A DNA stretch of 27,289 nucleotides from Trichinella spiralis (taxonomy: Eukaryota > Nematoda > Enoplea > Trichinellida > Trichinellidae). Positions 1 through 12,000 of the stretch are shown in pieces. Where the stretch lies: contig CM012954.1 in NCBI GenBank assembly GCA_000181795.3, positions 15,513,612 through 15,540,900 on the forward strand, read 5' to 3'. The notes under the pieces are model-generated. The model saw only the letters and a program-made list of their open reading frames with translations, did no database searches and was not told where the DNA came from. The translations under genes were made by a program, and so were the position numbers. Every line of letters starts with the position of its first letter. Position 1 is the first letter of the stretch.

Positions 1-1850
1 CGGCCATCAGCAGATTTATTACGTCAATTTTGTTGAATTTTCAGCTAGAAGAGACTTGAAATTTATTTCAAATAATGAAATTTTAATCAAAATACATAAA
101 AATAAATAAATTATAGATACTGAAATCAAAAAAAAATGTGGGATATCGATTTCTTGCTCAACACTTTTCCATATGTTTATGTTAAAACTATAGAAAAGGC
201 TTAGATAAGCGAAGTCTTTTTGGAACCAAAAAAACGACTATAGACCTGAGTTTGGTATCAAAATGTGCAGAATAACGTGCTCTATTCAATATTGTAATTC
301 GTTTCACGAATTTTACAAAATTAAGTCCACGCGAAGAAAAAAACTGAAAAAAGACGATTTTTCAACCAAAATTTTGTCGCATTTTTTGCCAATAAAATGC
401 TAAAAAAATATTAAAATTGGAAATGCTTTAATACCATCATGTACAGAATTCTTCGAACTATCCAATAAAATAAATTTCATAAAAGTTGAACATACTCCTA
501 GCTTTTTACACGTGTTTTTCTAAAGTGGGGTGTGGCCTACCCCAACAATCCAACAACGTACCTTTTAAGTTTACGATGTTCTGTAGACCGAACAAAAAAT
601 CCTGGAACATTGAAATTTTTTTCAAAATATGTCTTATTGTTTCAAAAGAGATGTCACAAAGCTTCAGACTATAAAAATGAAAATTGACAGAATGCGACGA
701 AAAGAAAACCCCCTGGGGTGGGCTCTACCCCAACAATCCATCAAAGGGTTAACTAATGCATTCTGTTTGAAAAGAAAATTTAATTGTAACTTGGCCAAAT
801 ATAGAAACACTTCTTATTACAGAAACTCTCATTTGATCTTTATTATCACGCATATTCTAAATACTAGAAATAATATAAATATAAAAAATAAAATGCATGC
901 TCATTTAATATTATAAGCTGACTAGCAAAAGACCAGAAAAACTGATGCTTTGAGGAAACAAATCAAATAAAATGACAAATTATACGAATGACAATTATTT
1001 GAAAATTCAAAAATGACCTTGACATTTGAAATTACGTCAAAATATAAACTATCTGGCAAAAATACGCCATAACAAAAAACATTTTCTTAGACAAAACACG
1101 CCTCCGCATGTCTTAACTTTGGATTTGAAAATTCAAAAATGACCTACATAAATAAAAGTTATTGCAAAATAATAAAAAGTATATGGCTGCGCATTCTGAC
1201 AAACAAAATTATCCAGAGAAAAACGCTTTTATGATGTACAATGAAAAGTGAATATAAAGTAATTACAGTGTTAAATAACTTATCGAATGGAAAATAATAA
1301 TTTTTATTACATGAATAAGAGAAATAAATTGGCGCTTAGTGATATTAGATCAGTTGAATTCACATGGAAATTCAACGCCATGTGCAAATGTAAAGTGTAA
1401 GTTGAAAAATTGAGCTAATTCTACGGTTACACTACCAGGATAACTGCACAAAATAAAAAAATTGAAATGTTAATGATTTCAACCTTCAATTGCATATAAT
1501 TGAGTAGATTTTGATGATAATGATGAAAAGATTTGATGAAAAATGATGATATAATTGCATCTATAAAAAAATACTTCTTTTAAATTGCTTTTTTGAACAA
1601 TTCAGTGGTATTCTCTAGTCGAGTAGAACAAAATATTTAATACTGTAAATTTTCAACTTATATAAACCGTTTGGTGGGGCTTTGTATTAAAAGACGTAAA
1701 AGTATTTGTTTTCACAGCGTACTCCACAGTAGGACTAGTTTACCAGTAAATTTACGTCCAGTCCACGATCAAAAATTTGCATAAAAATTCTGGTAAACAA
1801 GTTGACGTTTGTTTACTTTGCAATTATAACTCACTAATTGCCTGAACTTT
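1..1850. other. AT-rich stretch without a recognisable gene
   Basis: No supported coding region. It holds two similar short hairpins (526-544 and 714-732) sharing the 3' tail ACCCCAACAATCCA, and a direct repeat of TTTGAAAATTCAAAAATGACCT at about 999-1020 and 1122-1143, of which a weaker relative (AAAATTAAAAATGACC) occurs at the far end of the left repeat block near 4741. Sequence near 1590-1620 (TTTTTTGAACAATTCAGTGGTATT) resembles 1887-1911 inside the left repeat block, so part of this stretch may belong to the same family. The partner region of the right block lies beyond the window, so the outer boundary cannot be set. Confidence 0.5.
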
Positions 1851-2465
1851 AAATATATGTACAAAACTTCATGTAATATTACTTTTTTGAGCAATTCAAT
1901 GATATTTATTGTTCAGAAATAATGTAATAATTATTGTTGTAAAGTTTCGCACAGTCTGTAATTGATGAATAATACCACACAACATATGTAAATATAAAAT
2001 AGCAAGGTAATAATGTGGATGATGTAAAAAAGAAATGAGTCAAAACAATAGATGTTGAGTATTCTATAATTTTGAACAATTTAATACTGTGATTCCTACA
2101 GATTCTTTCAATTTATGAATGATTGTTTTCTTAAAACACTGAAACAAAAGAATAACAATCAAAAGAAGTAAAAAATATTTTTGTAAAACAAATATTTGCC
2201 GAAAAATGAATTTCTGAATCAAAAGCATAATTCAAATTCAAATGCTTCATGAAAATAAAACGATCGCATTTTATTATTAACTTATGATATTTGCTGTTCT
2301 GCGTTGTACATTTGAGATGCTGAAGAAAAGTGTTAACTGAATGGCATTCCTCAATTTGCAGAGCTTTGGGTCTCACATTGCAAACAAGCCCATCGTATTA
2401 TCCGGCATGGATAATGCGCAAACGTTCCTCATCACAGGATGAGCACAATCCAGCAAATCAACCAA

Positions 2466-2498
2466 CAGTGGAATACGAACTTGCGGACGTTACCACTG
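2466..2498 (+). repeat. 33-nt hairpin motif, copy 1
   Basis: Left arm CAGTGGAATACGAAC is followed by TTGCGGACGTTACCACTG. The arms CAGTGGAA and TACCACTG pair with one mismatch, and ACG pairs with CGT inside them. Confidence 0.8.
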
Positions 2499-2780
2499 CC
2501 AACGATTATGAAATAATCATTGTATTTATAATAAATCCAAAATATTATTTTATTATGACCATTTATTTTTCATTTTTAATTCATACGCTCCATATACAGT
2601 AATCTGACAATTCTGTACTGCTTGCAGATTGGCTACTGGTTGCCGGATAATATGTTCACTTTGTAATTGTGCAAAAACTTGCAGATCAAATAACTGTACA
2701 AAAGAAACAGCAGCGGATTCATCTGATTACAAAGCTGCATATCTGCCTACCAATTATGCGCAAACCACCAAATCAAAGAC

Positions 2781-2813
2781 TAATGGAATACGAACAAGCG
2801 AAAGTTTCGACTG
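2781..2813 (+). repeat. 33-nt hairpin motif, copy 2 (degenerate stem)
   Basis: Begins TAATGGAATACGAAC and ends GTTTCGACTG. The stem is weakened at its base, but the length and the GGAATACGAAC core are kept. Its right-arm counterpart is at 26324-26356. Confidence 0.7.
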
Positions 2814-3224
2814 CCATTTGGGATGAAATAATTTTCATATTCATAATTAGGCAAACTTAATATTATTCGCAACCTTTATTTTTCATTTTTAATAAATTTG
2901 TTCAAATACATGATCTTTAAAAAAGAAATATCATGTAAAAGAATTAATTTTACAATGAAAATTAAAATTTACGTACAGCATGAAAATTGAAATATTTCAT
3001 TTTATCATTTAAATATATGATTTTTGCAATTATCTGTATGAAATTGATTTCAAAAATTTAAAACGGTAGAAAAACGATGTCGTTGGAGTTTTAGCGAACA
3101 TCAGTCTCAGGTAATTCGAGAACCATGATGCTGATCGCAATCCCGCTCACTGTTATCTTAGTGCCCAGTAGTGGGCTGTATAAAATTGTGTGCAGTGCGA
3201 TACTGAAACCAACACAACAACCAT

Positions 3225-3257
3225 CAGTGGAATACGAACATGCGGACGTCTCCACTG
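3225..3257 (+). repeat. 33-nt hairpin motif, copy 3
   Basis: CAGTGGAATACGAAC, then ATGCGGACGTCTCCACTG; preceded by CAACCAT and followed by CCAATACCAATAAAATA. Counterparts are at 10847-10879 and 25879-25911 in inverted orientation. Confidence 0.85.
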
Positions 3258-3957
3258 CCAATACCAATAAAATATTTTTTATATTTATAATTAATACTAT
3301 ACAAATTATTGTTACCAATTAATATTTTATTTCTAATCTATTTGTTTAGAATTTTATAATATTTTTATTTAAATAATTACCATTCAGATTTACTACAATT
3401 CCTTTCTTTCATATTTGAAATTACGATTATCATAAAAAGCACAGTTTTGCTTTTGATAAGGCTTTTTAGGAACAACAGAGTGAAAATATAAAAACTAAAA
3501 TATCGAAATGTCGAATAAAAACTAAAATATCGAAACTATGGATACAACGTTTGTCTCTCTTTGATTGGTGTATTATTCCTCAACCTTCTTATCGGTGATT
3601 TGGCAATTCACATACTGTTTATTACTACATTTTCAATTATTAATTATATTTCTATGATCTTATTTTTCAAATATAATTTAACTTAATTTTATAGCCATTT
3701 TTCTCTTTTTCATATTTCATTTGCTTCTTTTCCAATCTATGGGTTCCATTCAGTGTTGTATAAAATAACAATTCCGGTGCAATTGTGTTTTAAATGTTAA
3801 AAAACTTTATGTGCAGTATGAAAAAATAATAGAAACACATTCCAATATTAGCGTATGTAATTTTTGCTATTTTCAGGAAGAATGTTTCCAGATCTTTCAT
3901 CATAGTCATTGATTTATGTACACTTTGTAAGAGTGCACATACCAACACATCAACCAC

Positions 3958-3990
3958 CAGTGGAATACGAACATGCGGACGTTTGCACTG
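3958..3990 (+). repeat. 33-nt hairpin motif, copy 4
   Basis: CAGTGGAATACGAAC, then ATGCGGACGTTTGCACTG; followed by CCAATTGCAATAAAATA. The counterpart is at 25179-25211 in inverted orientation. Confidence 0.85.
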
Positions 3991-4775
3991 CCAATTGCAA
4001 TAAAATAATTTCTGTATTTATAATAACTTCAAATTATGATTATTATCATCATTTATTTTTAATTGGTTTGTTTAAGTACAACGTATTAAAAAAGGAAACA
4101 TTTTGCAAAAACTTCATTTTACAGTCATAATTTAAATTTACGTGCAGTATAAAAAATAAAAAATTACATTCCATTATTAACATATGTAATTTTTGCGATT
4201 CTCTGAATGAAGTTTTTTTGAAAGTTGAAAATTGTAGTGTGCTAAGATTGTATCCAAGGCCGATTCAACATTGATATGTTCCAAATTCATGAAGCGAAGC
4301 GTGCTTGTTTATACTCAAATCGTGTTGTACAAATCGATTGACCAATTTTAATTAAAATCTTGATGCTTGTCCGACATTCCCTCAAAATAATATTCAATTC
4401 TGCTCTAGCTGTACATCATTAGCTTACAATTATTTGAAATAAAGCTCACAAAACAAAGAGCAATATTGAATTTGTTGCGAATTTTCATGTTGTTCATTGA
4501 TATTGGTACAGACAGAAAATAAAATATTGCCACGCGGCATGCGAATTCCCAAAATTTTATTTCATGTCTGATATTTAATTTTTCGTTCTTTATGAAAATA
4601 ATTTTTCGTTTAAGTAAAATTCCACTCTTCTGCGTAGTGTTTTGCTTAAAAATATTGTAATTGCATTGAACAATTAGACGATGTTGATTTAAAAAAACAG
4701 TTTACAATGACTCTCAAATCAGGCCAGCGTTGAGTAATTTAAAATTAAAAATGACCCAGATAAGTGAAACTCATG

Positions 4776-5560
4776 AACACAAAAAATTGCGCGCCACTAC
4801 TTCAAGCTTTGTGACAGTGCGCAAGTATGAAAATGCTCTGGTCAAGGCTTAACGAAGAATTTGCTGGTTTATGCGTGTTTGAAAATTTGAAACTTTGGAT
4901 TTTTAAAATTCATTTTTGAATTCATTCCATTGTAAAATTTATTGCATTTCTTTCTTTTAGTTTGCATTCCAATGTGAATTTGAACTGATCATTGTGATGA
5001 CGAAATTACTTCAAATTATTTTTGTTTTATGTTAATTTTTATCATAATCATGTAATTTTGCTTGATATGACAGTTATTCAAGTAGTGAACACTTTAAACA
5101 CGAATTAATGTTATTGTCAATATGGATTGATAACTTGCTTGTCTATGTGCATACTGTAGAATTTGAAGTTAGTGGCTTCATGATATTCCGTACTTGTAGT
5201 TTAGTGGGAGTGTTTTTTTTGGTTAAATTACATTTTTGTCAAATAATGGTATTGAAAGAATTATCGATTTTGATCGCTACAATCTGACAACAGTTTCTCG
5301 GATTAGATTGACTTTTATCAAAGTATATTATATTCAGTATCTATTATCGATCTGCGCGATATGTTTATTATTTCTAAGGTACTATGAAACATTCTACAAA
5401 ATTTAACATGTTACCAAAACTTGAAGATCTGAGATGATTTATACTTTATGTTGATTATAGGTAACATTCTTCCTTGATTATTATATATTATACAGTATCT
5501 TAGATATCACAATTTTTATTTGGCTTTATTTTATGTAGTTTTTTGGAAGGACTGAACAAA
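4776..5560. promoter_or_regulatory. Upstream region of the RBM22 gene
   Basis: AT-rich, no coding region seen. It must hold the promoter of the gene starting at 5561. Just before the start codon, GGCTTTATTTTATGTAG ends at 5538 and looks like a 3' splice site. It leaves a 22-nt leader, as expected for a spliced-leader acceptor or a short 5' UTR exon. Confidence 0.4.
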
Positions 5561-7626
5561 ATGTCTATGTCTAAATCATCCAACACCTATAACCGTATGA
5601 ACTGGGAAGATGCAGTAAGTATTTAATTTATCAACGTGGCCATGAAAATTGAAACAAACCGTTATCTTTGTAATAATTTTTGTTTTTGGTAAATGTTGGT
5701 TGTTTTTTAATATAAAGTGATTATTATTTGTTGTTTTTATGTTGTTTTTGTAAAAATAAATTCATTTTTATGAAGTTATCGGTTAAATTTTTCTCACTTA
5801 TTTCAGATAGTAAGGTATTAAGGATTTTTTGATTGTTATGACCTGGATAGCTGTAAAATATTATTAACTTTGTTTTCAGGAGTTTCCCATTTTATGTGAA
5901 ACATGTCTTGGAAATAATCCTTATTTACGCATGGTAAGTGTTTATATAAAATTTAAGTGTTTAGACATTTTTTAAATTGAAATTTACGTTGGATACTTTG
6001 TAAGTGTTTCGATTTGTTATTGTTTAAGATGAAAGAAAGATATGGAGGTGAATGCAAAATTTGCAATCGGCCTTTCACAATATTTCGCTGGTGTCCTGGA
6101 CGTAATATGCGTTATAAAAGAACAGAAGTTTGTCAGACATGTTCAAAATTAAAGAATGTTTGTCAAACATGTCTACTTGATTTAGAATATGGTAAGAACA
6201 TCTTGACTAATTATTTATTGTTTAAATGAAATTTATGTAGCGATTATTTTGTAACAGAATGTTTACAGATGTTGTTTTTGTTTTTTTAGGTTTGCCTGTT
6301 CAAGTTCGGGATTATGCACTTGGTGTCAAAGATGATATCCCTAAAACAGGTGCAAACAAAGATTTCTTCATTCAAGCAGCGCAACGTGAAATTGATAAAA
6401 GTGATGGAACTACACTGGCTGGTCCTCTGGCAGAGTTAGTTGATCAGCGCCCAAACGAATTACTGAATAAATTAGCTCGAACAAATCCATATTATGATCG
6501 TAATCGTCCTCACATTTGTTCCTTTTGGGTGAAAGGTGAATGCCGACGAGGTGAAGAGTGTCCTTACAGGTTAATTTGGTGCTTTATATATAAATATAAA
6601 TAAATAAATAAATAAATTTATTTATTTATTTTCTGTTTTAACTTATTATTATATTTTAAGACATGAAAAGCCAACCGATCCAGATGATCCGTTGTCGGTG
6701 CAAAATATAAGAGACCGATATTATGGGTCTAAAGATCCAGTAGCAGACAAACTGTTAAATAAGGCTAAAGCGTTGCCGGTTCTTAAGCCGCCCGAAGATA
6801 AAACAATAACGACGATTTATCTCGGAAATATTGGAGATGATAATGTGATAACTGAGGATGATATAAAGTTGGTGATAAAATTTATTGATTTATTTACAAA
6901 TGTTTTGATTTTTTAAATATAAATTTAGAAATTATTTTTATCAGTTTGGTGAAATTCGTAGTATTGTCATTCTGTCAGAGAAAGGATGTGGTTTTGTGCA
7001 GTTTACCACACGTGAGGCTGCCGAATTAGCAAGCGAGAAAACATTTGGTAAGCTGATGATTAAAGGCCGCCGAATAACTGTTCGCTGGGGTCGTCCACAA
7101 TCTCAGCAAAATGTCATTGGACAACTGGTAGAATCAGAACATCCTACCTACCAAGATGTACCTGGATTGCCAGGAAGTAGGTTTTGGCATGTGGTGTAAA
7201 TTGTGAAATCTTCATTGTATGTTTATTTTACAGATATTCCGAATGTTGATTTTTTGGGTCCCAATCCTCCGGAGGATTTACCGCCGAAAAAAGCAAGAAC
7301 GGATGCAGGCACAGCGCCTGGCTCTTCACGATATCCGACACCGTCCTTCCACTTCCCCCCTCCATCTGTTATGCCCGGTAGGTGAATTACGCTTACGTAC
7401 GATATTATAATCAGTTTATGGAAATATTTTTCCAGCACCACCTCCTGGTTTGCAAATTCCTCCTCGTTTTGCGCCGCCGCCGCCATTGATTCACCATCGT
7501 CCAGTTTTTCCGTTGAATGTCCCACGCTTGCGTCCACCAAGAGAACCGAAAATTCCCGACCGATTTCCCATTTATTATCCCAGTCAAGATCCATATCATT
7601 TGGCATCGAAGGATTTGGGGGATTAA
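5561..7626 (+). CDS. rbm-22: RBM22/Cwc2-type pre-mRNA splicing factor
   Basis: Spliceosomal RNA-binding protein; in the family it contacts U6 snRNA and the intron near the 5' splice site and supports the catalytic core in the nucleus. Exons: 5561-5614, 5880-5933, 6029-6191, 6290-6569, 6661-6867, 6929-7176, 7234-7377, 7436-7626; all phases close, giving 446 aa (human RBM22 is about 420). The N-terminal zinc-binding region has cysteines at 24, 27, 45, 48, 58, 71, 74, 81 and 84. A CCCH finger follows (C167-x7-C175-x5-C181-x3-H185), then an RRM with RNP2 IYLGNI (236-241) and RNP1 KGCGFVQF (271-278), and a proline-rich tail ending near IYYPSQDP. Near-identical family blocks include [20 protein letters not shown] and [12 protein letters not shown]. 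Introns 4 and 5 use GTTAAT and GTTGGT donors; introns 2 and 4 end in TTAAG. The acceptor at 6928 is preferred over the AG at 6954 because it restores NYFYQFGEI. No canonical AATAAA was seen soon after the stop. The gene lies between two inverted repeat copies. Confidence 0.95.
6597..6632. repeat. TAAA/TTTA microsatellite in RBM22 intron 4
   Basis: A run of AAATA units passes directly into TTTATTTATT, so the tract can fold on itself. It lies wholly inside the 91-nt intron 6570-6660. Confidence 0.8.
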
Positions 7627-9324
7627 CATACTAAAAGAAAGCAATTATTATGTATTAAGTGTTATTTTTATACTGTTGGTTGTTTCTGAAAATTTCCGAT
7701 TTTAACTACCGGATTCCAGTTCTTTGTAATGAATTAGTATAAAAAGTGAAAAGTAGTTAAAAGAACATGATTTTTCAAAATTTTTGATTTTTTGAAAATT
7801 AGCATCTCAATCCTATGAAAAAAAAACGTAAAAAACAGATTTCAGGACACATTACTTGACTTATGGCTGTTTTGTTTAAAGTAACAGTATTCAAGCGATG
7901 CCGACGATATACCAGAATTTCACCGATAGCTGTTGTAAAATATGAAAATAGATTTCAGTTACATCTTGTTTACAAAGTTCAGTAACTCACAGCTCATGGT
8001 GAAAATTTTCCCAGTTTCTATACAAGAATAGTATAATAGCTTTAATGGAAAACTGAAAATATTTGTTTTAAAAGTCGAACAGGTATAAAAGCATGAGAAA
8101 TTTCCACATAACTTTTATGATGAGAGAATTTTGAAAGTTGAAACTATTTACAATTAGTAATTGCCAACGGTATAGTTGTCTGGTCCCAAAATAGCATTAA
8201 ATAATAATATCAAAATAAATAAATTACACCCATTGTTTGCTAACAGGAACAAAGACTGTAAGAATGACAAACTCGAAAATGCGCATTTTATTTCACGAAT
8301 AAATAACTGCTTTTTTACAAAAATAAAATCCTCCACTGTAACATTATGATAATAAGGTGTTAATGAATATTTAACGCAATTCCATTGTTTCATTCTATCG
8401 TAGAAGAATGTCAGATAAATTCAAAATTAATAAATTAGTTTCAGAACAATGATTTTGAAAATACTGAAAAACATCAGTAAATAAAGGGAGAATTATTTTT
8501 GAGAACTTCAAATGTGTGCAGTTTGGACAGATACACTGATTCAGTGATAAAATACTCCAATTGCTGAAACGTGGCGCATCACGCATGTCTAATATTGCTG
8601 ACTTGTTTTACTGACTATTTGTTTGTGGGTGTTCATTAAATTACTGATATCCAGTGATAGACAGATTGAATAGCGCTAAGTTCATAGCATATATCATTTG
8701 TCATAGATAACTTATTATAATCTCAGAATTTGTTTTTTGATATGATCAACATTGGCGTTTATGAAAATGGCCATGTTTAGACAAGAATATCGCACAGTTG
8801 AAACTGACTTCAGTTGAAACTCTGCTAATTTATATACAAACCTAAGAATTAATAAACAGTTTAATATTGATGGAGATGCAAAACAGTGGCCATAAAATGA
8901 AATATTTTGCAATAAGAAAGAAAAGCACAACTGTCAACTTAATTTCTCAGGGCATCGCGAAAACTTGAAAATTCATAATTTATAAATTATAATTACTTAC
9001 TTCAAAAAAATAGGATAAGGAATTTAATACCAAATGCAAAGTAGTAAAAGGATTGAAATGAATATATAAGCTTACAATGGTACGGAATAATTAGAAATGA
9101 ATTTGTCTGAAAAATGCTCCTCTTCACTTGAGCCTAATTGAATGAACCTATCGCAAACATAATTTATTTTAAAAATTTACATGCAACAAAAACTCAATTC
9201 TTCAAAAAAATGTAAAATATGAAAATATTCAAACAAGTTTAAATAATATTACAACAATACATGGAATTTTTTATTCGTCGACAGGCGGCGACACAGTGCG
9301 CGATGATTTCGTCATCCACTTTTC
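7627..9324. other. Intergenic AT-rich stretch
   Basis: No supported gene. Minus-strand open frames of 63-79 codons between 8154 and 8930 have no recognisable domain, no shared splice structure and low-complexity composition, so they are not called. An AATAAA occurs at 8214, probably too far from the RBM22 stop to be its signal. Confidence 0.5.
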
Positions 9325-10846
9325 GCGCCTATCATTTTCATTTATCTAGGTTAATTTTGAATTTGAAATTACTCAACGCTGGCCTGATTTGAGAGTTATT
9401 GTAAACTGTTTTTTTTTATATCAACATCGTCTAATTGTTCAATGCAATTTCAGCATTTTTATGCAAAACACTACGCAGAAGAGTGGAATTTTACTTAAAC
9501 GAAAAATTATTTTCATAAACAACAAAAAATTAAACATCAGACATGAAATAAAATTTTGGGGATTCGCATGCCGCGTACATAATTTTATTTTCTATCAGTA
9601 AGCTCGATCCATTTATACGATTGCGTGACTGTTTCTGTCTTTCATTACCAATAGAAATGAACGACATGAAAATTTGCATACGAATTCAATATTGCTCTGA
9701 GCTTGATTTCAAATAATTTTAGGCTGATGGTGTACACACAGAGCAGAATTGAAGACGGTTTAAAGGGAACGTCGGACAAGCATCAAGATTTAAATTCAAA
9801 TTGGTCAATCAGTTTCGGCAATAGTACAAAACAGTTTACATGTAAATGATGGAAAGTCGGACATTTTCTTGTAAGTTGCATTTTATTATTGATATATTGA
9901 TTGATTGAAAATATTGGTGAAAATAGATGTTGAGAATGTTCATGTTTAACAACAGTTTGTTAAAGTGTTTAGATTTTATAGTATTTAAACATATTATGAA
10001 CGAACATGATATTATATTATGAACATATTAATGAGAATTTATTATTCAGAACCAATTTGAATTCAGCGTTGAATATGAACCTTTTGCGCACACTATGCAA
10101 ATCAGCGTTGTTTAAAAATCGTTTCTTTGGTAACACTTTTTGTTTATTCAACATATAACCGGTCCAACTGTGTTTTATTTTATTGATTTTTTGAAGAACA
10201 AAATCGCGTAATATTTTTTCCAACGATCATGACTAAATTGTAATTTTTTTTTCATTTCGATAATTGAATAAATTCAGTTTAATGAAATTCAATTATTGTA
10301 AGATAATATTATCGATGACATGGAGTGTAGTGATATAAATTAAAAGTATAAAGATGATTTATAAAACTATGAAACCTTTTTTTGTATGAAATGCATTTAT
10401 TCATTTTCATTTTGCATATTTTATAACACGATGTGAACAATGTCATGTAATATTGAGAGAAAATAATTTTCACTATTGGCTAATTTTTGCTGTTGGAATT
10501 TTTCCCAATTTTAAACAATACTTTAATTATAACTGAAATGAATTACAACAATAATAATATTAGTCAGCAACACGTATGTAAATTTTTTACAAACATTTCG
10601 ATATTTTAGTTTTTATATTTTCACTCTGTTGTTCCTAAAAAGCCTTATCAAAAGCAAAACTGTGCTTTTTATGATAATCGTAATTTCAAATATGAAAGAA
10701 AGGAATTGTAGTAGATCTGAATGGTAATTATTTAAATAAAAATATTATAAAATTCTAAACAAATAGATTAGAAATAAAATATTAATTGGTAACAATAATT
10801 TGTATGGTATTAATTATAAATATAAAAAATATTTTATTGCAACTGG

Positions 10847-10879
10847 CAGTGGAGACGTCCGCATGTTCGTATTCCACTG
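10847..10879 (-). repeat. 33-nt hairpin motif, copy 5
   Basis: Reverse complement of the consensus; equivalent to copies 3 and 9. One stem position is changed (CAGTGGAGACG on the plus strand). Confidence 0.85.
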
Positions 10880-11289
10880 ATGGTTGTTGTGTTGGTTTCA
10901 GTATCGCACTGCACACAATTTTATACAGCCCACTACTGGGCACTAAGATAACAGTGAGCGGGATTGCGATCAGCATCATGGTTCTCGAATTACCTGAGAC
11001 TGATGCTCGCTAAAACCCCAACGACATCGTTTTTCTACCGTTTTAAATTTTTGAAATCAATTTCATACAGATAATTGCAAAAATCATATATTTAAATGAT
11101 AAAATGAAATATTTTAATTTCATGCTGTACGTAAATTTTAATTTTCATTGTAAAATTAATTTTTTTACATGATATTTCTTTTTTAAAGATCATGTATTTG
11201 AACAAATTTATTAAAAATGAAAAATAAAGGTTGCGAATAATATTAAGTTTGCCTAATTATGAATATGAAAATTATTTCACCCCAAATGG

Positions 11290-11322
11290 CAGTCGAAACT
11301 TTCGCTTGTTCGTATTCCACTA
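11290..11322 (-). repeat. 33-nt hairpin motif, copy 6 (degenerate stem)
   Basis: Equivalent to copies 2 and 10. It keeps TTCGTATTCCAC on the plus strand and the 33-nt length, with changes at the base of the stem. Confidence 0.75.
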
Positions 11323-12000
11323 GTCTTTGATTTGGTGGTTTGTGCATAATTTGTAGGTAGATGTGCAGCTTTGTAATTAGATGGATCCGCTGCTGCTTTT
11401 TTTTGTACAGTTATTTGATCTGCAAGTTTTTGCACAATTACAAAGTGAATATATTATCCGGCAACCAGTTGTCAATTTGCAAACAGTACAGAATTTTCAG
11501 ATTACTGCTAATGCTGCATTGCTTCTCCCATTATCTGGGCTTCTCAGCTTTCGGGTGGAGAATCAAATTGGTAAAACACCAACTATAATTACCTTAGCAG
11601 ATGCAATTTTTCACATCTCAATTGAGCTTAATTCAAAATAGCAAATATTATGCGTTAATAATAGAAAGTAATGTTTATATTTTTATCTGGCGTGCAAATT
11701 CCAATTATGATTTTGATTATAAAATTCTTTTTTTTGGCAAATATTTGATTTTCAAAAATATTCTTTAATTCACTTGATTGTTTTTCTTTTGTTTCAGTGT
11801 ACCATGATAACGGTCATTCATAAACTGAAGGAATTCAAAATTAATTACAGAAGTGTTGAAAATGCAAAAATGCTCACCATCCACCGTTGTGACTAATTTC
11901 AACTTTATCCCTTCTGGTTTATGTGTTTTTGCATAACATTACCATTTATATTTGCATATGTTGTGTGGCATTTTCATCAATCGGCAAATCAGGCAGTTTC

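Larger units (their letters stand above)
1851..4775 (+). repeat. Left copy of a large dispersed repeat
   Basis: This block matches the reverse complement of about 25170-27289 and of 9325-12000. Its outer part (1851 to about 2200) is nearly identical to the last 350 bases of the window, reversed. It contains four copies of the 33-nt hairpin (2466, 2781, 3225, 3958), each at the 3' end of an exon-like, less AT-rich patch and followed by AT-rich DNA, often CAATAAAATA. The distal part (4240-4775) pairs with 9325-9850. No transposase, polymerase or terminal repeat that I recognise is present, so I leave the class open. It could be a non-autonomous DNA element, a segmental duplication or a decayed gene array. 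Confidence 0.8.
9325..12000 (-). repeat. Middle copy of the dispersed repeat
   Basis: In reverse orientation it matches the left block and, in the same orientation, the right block. 9365-9850 pairs with 4240-4740 of the left block. 9640-10830 follows 23945-25170 of the right block with gaps. 10786-11480 follows 25818-26500. It is more diverged than the left/right pair. It keeps two hairpin motifs (10847, 11290); where hairpin copy 1 should lie, about 11510-11640 is unrelated sequence. The far end (11640-12000) still aligns loosely with 26845-27190. Confidence 0.75.

Noticed and set aside
2131-2376. Minus-strand frame at 2131-2376 and its partner at 26785-27009
   Set aside because: Shared only between the near-identical arms; the more diverged middle copy does not keep it, and no domain is visible.
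3091-3318. Antisense 75-codon frame across hairpin copy 3, also present at 10786-11013 and 25818-26045
   Set aside because: It persists mainly because the copies are nearly identical in DNA. In other hairpin copies the antisense frame is closed, while the sense VEYE frame is the one shared by all.
2466-3990. tRNA-derived SINE or tRNA gene as an explanation for the conserved motif
   Set aside because: No A-box or B-box (GGTTCGA-type) sequence and no cloverleaf can be drawn; only a single hairpin is present.
1851-4775. LTR element, LINE or classical TIR transposon
   Set aside because: No reverse transcriptase, integrase or transposase frame, no long terminal direct repeats, and no clear target-site duplication at the visible ends.
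7223-7644. Minus-strand frames of 77-127 codons over the RBM22 3' exons
   Set aside because: They are shadows of the proline-rich coding exons 7 and 8, which match the RBM22 C-terminus on the plus strand.
8154-8930. Three successive minus-strand open frames of 63-79 codons
   Set aside because: No domain, no convincing splice sites joining them, and composition typical of chance frames in AT-rich DNA.
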